Below are positions 57,504-64,000 of a stretch of 64,000 bases of DNA, in pieces. Position numbers and translations under genes: made by a program. This DNA is from Diatrype stigma (lineage: Eukaryota > Ascomycota > Sordariomycetes > Xylariales > Diatrypaceae). How positions within the stretch are numbered: the stretch's first letter is position 1; each line of letters opens with the position of its first letter. The stretch lies in NCBI GenBank assembly GCA_022225965.2, contig JAKJXP020000144.1:1-64000 (forward strand), written 5' to 3'. The notes under the pieces were generated by a model that searched no databases, was not told the origin of the DNA, and was given only the letters and a program-made list of their open reading frames with translations.

Positions 57504-59717
57504 GAAAGAAGTCGACGCAATATGGCGAGCGTCGCACGGTTCTGTGACACCATCACGAGAAGTACGATCGGTCAGATGCACTCACTTAAAGCGCTAAGCG
57601 AGAGAGGTCATTGGATATGCGCTCTACTTTACACCTTGTTTGTTTGACTCCGCTGCATAAGATACCACCATGACCGGGCTGCATCGAATACGACGCTTGA
57701 TGGCTTGTTAGATGAAACGTCGAGAGGGGGAGACAAAAATGCATAGATTACTCTACATGTTTAAGTAGTATGCTGCACTGTAAACATCAATTCACCAGAA
57801 CAGGTCCCGCTTATGATGTGACTAGACTTGACATGCGTGCGCCCTTCGTGTGGGAACCAGAATGGCGTCTTAGCAGCTAGTTAGCGGCGTAGCGCACGTT
57901 GCGCCGCAGGGCGAGATCGAAAGAGGAATGCAGCCAAGGTAATTGATGTTGATCTCAGAAGGCAACCCAGTGCTGAGGCTGAAGGCCGCCGTCGTATCGG
58001 ATCTGGGGTTAGACCTTATTACGTTTGTCGACATGATAATTCGTTCGGAGTAGCTAAAGCCAAGGGACCGGTGATTTCGACGTTGGCTTTTGTATACGAT
58101 CATACTCGAGGTCAACTATTACTTGGGTAGACATAGCCAGCCTTAATCTTCCTATCCCTACTGGAGAAAACACCGAGCGGATATCGCTGGCTTAGGCAAG
58201 AAGAACGACGTGGGAACTCAGACAAGACAAGGCAAAGGGAGGTTGATGTCGTCGGCATAGCTAAGCCGACATCCTGTGTTGTGTGTTATCTAGAAATATT
58301 TTCTCGGCGATGTAACCACGGGAGTAGAATAAAAAGCAAAAAGACTAATCAGAGGGTTTCGTGTGAGATCGTAGAGGTGAAAAGGGGAGCCGGGCGCCGG
58401 GGTTTGAATCTAGGAATTGAAGCCGGCATGGCATGGCATGGCATGGCATGCAACCGCTTCTTTCACCATAGCGTCTTCAGGGACCACCGTCGTCGATGCT
58501 GTTGATACTAGTACAAGTGAACGACCATCTACCGTGAGCGGCGATCTTGGCCACCCGGCTGGGTAACTTTTGCATGAGAGCCTGTCTTCGGGCGGCGGCG
58601 TCGTGACCTGACTGACACTATAGTAGGTAGACCTCTAACTACGATGCAGCTCTCTGCACCGTGGCTCGAAAAAAGCCAGATAGCGTCGGTTGCCGAGCAA
58701 GTATTTCGTCCGTCTCGTCTGGCTTGTCGAGGGCCCACGGGTTGATATCTAGCAATCATGGATTCCCGTGGTGTATGTAGACGGAGTAGAGATCTGGCCT
58801 CCCTCCACATGTATGTCACTAGCCACGAGCCAGCTCTCCGACGCCTATTGGCTAAGCTGGCAGGATATAGAAGGCCCCTGAAGCTGTCTTGTCTGTCTAC
58901 GAGGGGAGGGATCCTTGATTCGACCTCAGCCGTCGTCGAAGGTGGCCCTCTTCGGGCGCAATCTCTCATGCCCGAGCCACACCTGCCAGATAGAGGGGTC
59001 GCTTTAGACCTATTTTTTTCCCCGGTTTGGATTTGGATGCCGCAGAAACTATGCTCGTAGTAGGGACCTGAGTAGATGAGATGTGTTGGACATCTAGCTA
59101 GTGCGATGGGAAAAGCCCCCCCTTCTCCCCCCCTGTGAAAACAGTAAGATATTACGCCTGCACAGCAAAGACGGTTGACATGTACGGCTTTGAGCCATTA
59201 CGAAGTGACGGCTATTTGAGCATTCTTGCCTCGACGGACAAGGCATGTCATTGGGTGAGGCCAAAGGAAACCAAAGGTGTTAGGGGGTTGAAAGATGGAG
59301 TGGGAGCACTACATACTCAGGTGATGATGAATGGAATAAACACCACATCTGTCCCGTGGGGTTGATTGAGACCGATCTAGGTCTGCTTATCAGGGGTATT
59401 AGGTGACTCACGCCCTTGGTCGCAAGGAATCATGTCCCGATGGCCAAAGATTGACGAGAAAAACCTAGTTAATTAGTCACTTATAGTAGGACTCATTGAC
59501 ACATATCTGGACAGCAGTTCAAAGTCTGTCCGAAGATGGACACTTTATACTCGTGAAATATCGCTATATACGCAGGCTACCTTAGCCCAAGAGTGTAATT
59601 GGTATACGCTCGAATGTGTTTTTTACATATTGATCATGTCATTATTTGATTATCATATCGCACATAAAGCCACCACACCGGGTAGCCCTTGGTGAAAATG
59701 CCGGCGCGGACACCGAC
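57504..59717. other. Intergenic between two transporter genes (convergent)
   Basis: 2.2 kb between the 3' end of the permease (+) and the 3' end of the OPT gene (-). It includes a (GGCAT)n run at 58,428-58,450. Short overlapping frames on both strands lack motifs. No gene is called. Confidence 0.5.
58428..58450. repeat. (GGCAT)n tandem repeat
   Basis: Four to five perfect GGCAT/CATGG units. Confidence 0.9.
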
Positions 59718-62700
59718 TCAATGGAACTGTCCAATCCGTGGCCCGAAGTATTCACCATCGGACACAGTAGCCAGCACACACGGGTCTTTACCCTCACAGC
59801 CTGCTTCGACGATGTTGTTGCCCCACCAGTTCAACTCGACCTCGGGGAGTTGGAGGCAAAAGAAGATGAGAATGGCTGCAATAGCAATGGCACTGCTGAA
59901 GGAGGCCGAGAGTACGAAGTTGTACTTCGACCAGAAGCTGAGGTAGTGCCTCTTGAGATAAACCCAAGAGTACCAGCCGATTGGTACAGCTGGCCATATG
60001 TAGGATATATTGTAAGGACACCACTGCGCGAGATTTAGGTTAGCTTTGTGAATCAGCATATATGCAGTTAGTTGTACGTACCATGACAGCACCGTAGAAC
60101 AGGGCTACCGGGTGTATTTGACGCATCCAAGTTCTTTTGGATCTCTTGCTGATATAGTAGAAGATGATCGGAACCACGAAGCCGATCGGGAAACCGGCTA
60201 GAAGCCAGGTATACATGCCGCCCGAGCCAAAAACCCTAACAGGTCCAATGGTGCCCCAGAGGACAGAGGCTGTGAAGAACGTGTTGATGTGGGGGCAAGT
60301 GAACCGGTAGGGAGCGTCGGCAGTACAAACTTCGGGGATTTTGGTCATCTGGAAGTTGAGGACCCCAATGCAGATAAAGGTAGAAAGCACTGTCCCGATC
60401 ATTTGAGCCGCAAACGTCTGTCGTGGGGGGATTTTCGCGTAATGTGCCAGTTTCAGATCGTTCGAGAACCAAATAGCATGTGCGCAAGTGACGTAGCCGA
60501 AACACTTGAAGAAATTCATAGCCAGGGCATTGCCATTCACCCAAGTACCGCCGACAAACTCAATCAGGGCGTTGAGAGTGACCTCGATACCAGTCATGGC
60601 CTTGATGATGCCGACTGGAACTAAGAAGACAGCACAAAGGATAAGGCCAAGGAATACCACACTGACCGTGGTATTCGTCTCCCAAGCGGTCACGCCGATG
60701 CAGCCCATTGCCACAGCAACCCCTATGACCACGAGATACCACCAATCAGGAGCATCGGCGTACCTCGACATTAGTTGGTTGTGGATGTCGTCGTATCCAG
60801 CTTCTGTCTTCTTACTCGTTCGGCGGAGACTATTGAAGAGGTTGCGAAAGCCCATCGCAATTTCGTGTCGGTGGTACAAGTATGCATAGGACTACGGGGT
60901 TGATTAGCTGATGTGTAACAAGAAAGCGTGGCATAGCCGATCCATGTATTCAAGATCGAACGCAGCAGCCTTCTGAAGCAAGGTTGCAGTTGCTGGGTGC
61001 ACACTATCTGAGATTGGGCATGGCAATGTAAGGTGGACTCACGATAGTAGCTGAATAGATTGCGAAGAAGAACAAGTACACAACTAAGTTCCCGCTAGAT
61101 AGGAAAGGGAAGGAGTAGGCCTGGTATTCTGTAGCACTGAAAAGACCTTCCGAGTCAACCGTGCGAGAAACATTGTAGAGGGCACCCTTGTTGTCGTAGA
61201 CCCTGTTCGAGTTTATAGGGAGATAGCCAGTATAGTTGGCATTCGTGTACCAAAGGACGGCGATGACAATACATGATATGCATGCCCCGATGAACTTATT
61301 GAAAGTCTGTCATGCGTTAGTAAGACGATTTTCGATCTTGGTCCTGCGCCTAACGTCATTGTACCCGACGTTGAAGTACTACATCTTTGAAAAGGGGGGC
61401 TTGGTAGGACATCGACGAGATGTCGAGTGAATCGTTTCTACTAGAATAGGGATTGACTCAGGAAAATCGGCTTAGCACATACTGTAATAATATTAGCTTC
61501 ATTCAACCTAGTTGCGCAAGCAACTTTCGTAAGATACTGCATCCTACTAACCTGAGAAAAAGGGGACCACTAGAGGATCAGTGGCATCGAAGAGCATAGT
61601 ATTCCAGTCCCATGTGGGCCACGGGTTGATACCCAGGCCATTGTTGAACCCTGTGATAGTACTGCAGCTTGAGTCAGTAAGAAGCCCGTGGTTTATGACA
61701 GTGAGCTTCGATCATGAAGCCATCTGAGCTGTGTTTCGTATGTTGACTAGGATCGTATTGCGTTGTCCTGGCTAGTGATAAAGGGGTAGGGCCCTAGTCT
61801 CCTGCTTACCTAAGGTTCAGATTGTTGGGAGCAATCCAGCTCATCCAGCTGAACATGCTCAAAGCCGTGAAGATATACTGGGGAAACCAGAAGTATACAA
61901 ACATGCCGACGAAGGCGATGGCAAAGAATCTGAGTTGGGATATCTTGAAGACGCTGCCCCAAGGACTCTGAACGGGCGTATTTCTGTCAGAGTGGAAAGT
62001 GCTGTTTAGGGCCACTGTGACCAAGCTTGCTGGCCATATACAGTACGACGGGTAAACGATGAATCGCCTCGCGAGGCCAGCTAGACCGTACCCGATGAAA
62101 TTGGTGGCAAGGGATATGAGTATCTGGTACAAGAATTGACCAGCATAGTGTTGGTTGAAATAGAAACTCAAGTACTGAACCCATATGATGTTGTTGGTAT
62201 ATGGCGTATTCCAAGCGACGTTGGCTAGGATTGTGACTGGTTATATGTCAGCATATGGTGACTAGAAGCCGGGAGCCTGCCTCATCTTGTTTTATGCCCC
62301 TGATGCCAACTCAGACGTATCTTGAAAACGGCTGAGAAAGGGAAGATTCCCCGGGCGCTCGAAGAGCATAACCATGATTCTCGCCCTGGGGAAAAGGGGT
62401 ATATCCACTCACCAAGCATCTGTTCCTTCCGTGAAAATGGCCCCGGGTTCAGACTATGCCGGACGCCCCAGAGGGTGAACCCGACATCGGGTAAGAATTT
62501 CTCGCAGGCCTTGCCGAAAGGGTAGGCAAGCAGCTGCGCCACGTTGGCTTGAACGGTGATGGCGGGCTGACGTATCGAGAAGAGCTGGTTGATAAAGGCG
62601 AGGATCACAACAAACCATATGCCGATGGCCCAAGCTCGAATGGTGCCACACGGTGTACTCTCATCGTCATGGTTATCAACCACAGCACGCACCTCGGCGT

Positions 62701-63219
62701 ACGGACTGTTTACCGTGATCAAGGCCGCCTCTAGCTTCATTTCCTCGATGAGGACGGCATACTGCTCTGGGTTCTCGGCGATATCATCGTTGCCTTTCAA
62801 AGTGGACGGTTAGAGTTGCCGCCTCTCGACAGGCTAGCTGTCAGTAAGCAGGAGAGTGGTGAACTCACCGAGAAACGCTTTTATCCGGTCGATGATACTG
62901 AGCGGAAAGTTGGGGTCATGCTCATGAATGGTGAGCACTTTTTGCATCAGTGGCCGGATATCATCCAGTGTCCACTTGACAGCCAGTTCATGCGCTTCCA
63001 CCAAATCATCCTCGGTCACGTTGAGATCCCTATAATAGGCGAATGTCAACATTCTAGGCCTCATGCACGCGACAGGGGCATCTTCAGCACATACGACTCG
63101 ACCTGCGCACTCAGGGAAACTTCAATCTCACTGTTCGGAGAATACTCCGACATGGGAGCTGACTTCTCATCGACAGGGTCGGACGCCACCGGTTCTTCTG
63201 CCTGGATGGGCAACGACAT
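59718..63219 (-). CDS. OPT-family oligopeptide transporter
   Basis: Proton-coupled importer of small peptides or glutathione/siderophore-like substrates in the plasma membrane. Eight exons (5' to 3'): 63095-63219, 62869-63029, 62413-62793, 61810-62236, 61552-61661, 61043-61306, 60082-60891 and 59718-60023, giving about 860 residues. The start is the ATG at 63,219 (MSLPIQAEEP). The cytosolic N-terminus contains DLNVTEDDLVEAHELA and HEHDPNFP. Family motifs are SLNPGPFSRKEQML, GLGINPWPTWDWN, GYLPINSNRVYDNKG and FGYVTCAHA, with about fourteen hydrophobic segments. Seven of the eight exon pairs or ends fit GT-AG with consistent phase. The exception is the 61552/61306 junction, where the donor is phase 1 and the acceptor phase 0, so either an unusual splice or a one-base indel (possibly in the T5 run at the donor) is present. 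The last exon codes for the final helix and tail. Confidence 0.9.
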
Positions 63220-64000
63220 GGCGACAACCTGCCCCCTGGGCAGTGCCCGTAACAAGTAGCTATAGCCTGCCGAGACGGAAGATGGTACGTTGCGCCTTGT
63301 CGTGGATGAGAGAGAGCAAGCAACACCGTCTTGGGACCGTGGGGCGATGATGTGAAGACGGGGTTCTCTAGCTGGATATCAGGTTTGCCAGCGCCAGGAA
63401 AACGGGAGACCGTGCGTTATCGCAGCTCCACTCTGCACAACAGCGCCAGTGGCATCGCCCTTCCGAATGGTGGCAACAGACGACCGTGGCTGTAGAATCC
63501 TCGGCAGGCGGGCTCAGGAACGTTCAGTTGCGGACTTAGACAATGTCTGACAATAGCGAGTGGCCGTAGGTGAGCATTAATATCTTGACAGGAGACCCGC
63601 CTTGCTCGTGGTTGAAATGAACGTTGCCGACTTTCCCGGTAGTTAGAATTTAAAAAAGGGCCAAGGAACGGCGGCGGCAGCGGCAGTGGCAGCAGCAGCA
63701 GCAGCAGAACCAGTAGCAACAGCAAACAGTGGTTAGTTGTCCGGAGTTCAGAATCCAGAATCCAGAATCCAGAAATCCGAATCCAGATAGCCAGGTAGCT
63801 CGTAATTCGTAACGGGTCGTTATTGGAGGCGGCAGTCTCTAGTTCCCGGGATCCAGAGGGCCTCGTGAGAAAGTCGCAGGGGATTGATTGATGGCCGGAA
63901 GGCGTGTATATGTATGTAGGCCTGGCCTGGATGGCGTAGCGTGTTGCAGACGGCCTGGCGCTGGGCTGCGCAGCCGTGTTCCGAGATTCAACGACACGAC
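63220..64000. other. Upstream region of the OPT gene
   Basis: Promoter and leader side of the OPT transporter. It holds a (CAG)n-like run at about 63,690-63,712 and a tandem ATCCAGA run at 63,750-63,790. No supportable gene is seen before the window ends. Confidence 0.5.
63745..63790. repeat. Tandem ATCCAGA repeats
   Basis: Four to five 7-8-bp units of the form AATCCAG(A). Confidence 0.85.

Noticed and set aside
36519..63219. A secondary-metabolite gene cluster around the NRPS-like gene
   Set aside because: The NRPS-like protein lacks catalytic residues, and neighbours are a hexosaminidase, unknown small genes and distant transporters; no tailoring enzyme or pathway regulator is visible.

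Overview
The window looks like a piece of a filamentous ascomycete genome (Pezizomycotina, probably a Sordariomycete; the order cannot be fixed from sequence reading alone). Supporting signs are short introns with GTAAGT/GTATGT-type donors and CTAAC/CTGAC branch points, PAC1/nudF, STU2/alpA and SIT4-associated-protein genes with fungal architecture, TACCTA/TAGGTA-rich intergenic DNA, and long AT-rich blocks of relics full of TAA/TAG codons, as expected after repeat-induced point mutation (RIP).

Layout. Bases 1 to about 19,400 are a transposon graveyard. In order it holds: copies of one inverted/direct terminal repeat (1-240, 790-955, 2035-2305, 5240-5550, 10565-10640); a decayed hAT transposase (about 3,100-4,930); a pair of direct repeats (6,776 and 8,935); a 723-bp TA-flanked MITE (9,813-10,535); a GC-normal island (10,740-14,450) with LTR-like DNA and a broken sulfotransferase-family gene; and a RIP-decayed tyrosine-recombinase (DIRS/PAT/Ngaro-like) retroelement (14,523-19,390) with recognisable reverse transcriptase, recombinase and the split direct repeats A1...B1-A2-B2.

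Bases 20,700 to 39,000 are conserved gene territory: a SIT4 phosphatase-associated SAPS protein (+), an MDR-type NADP-dependent double-bond reductase (-), a STU2/XMAP215 TOG-domain microtubule protein (-), PAC1/LIS1 (+), and a secreted GH20 beta-hexosaminidase (+).

Bases 40,680 to 46,873 encode one long NRPS-like protein (about 2,023 residues, three exons). Its reading frame is intact, yet every catalytic or cofactor-attachment motif I could locate is substituted (both carrier serines, both condensation/epimerization histidine motifs, the adenylation Asp and Lys positions). It reads as a pseudoenzyme retained as an open frame and is the most unusual item here. No tailoring genes flank it, so I do not call a biosynthetic cluster.

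Bases 47,000 to 64,000 hold a small Cys-rich protein (-), an unrecognised 274-residue protein (+), a 5.3-kb repeat-rich stretch without recognisable genes, an amino-acid permease with five exons (+), and an OPT-family oligopeptide transporter with eight exons (-). One exon junction in the transporter is off by one base.

Exon coordinates were derived by hand from splice motifs and reading-frame continuity. Product names rest on recognised motifs, not on database searches.
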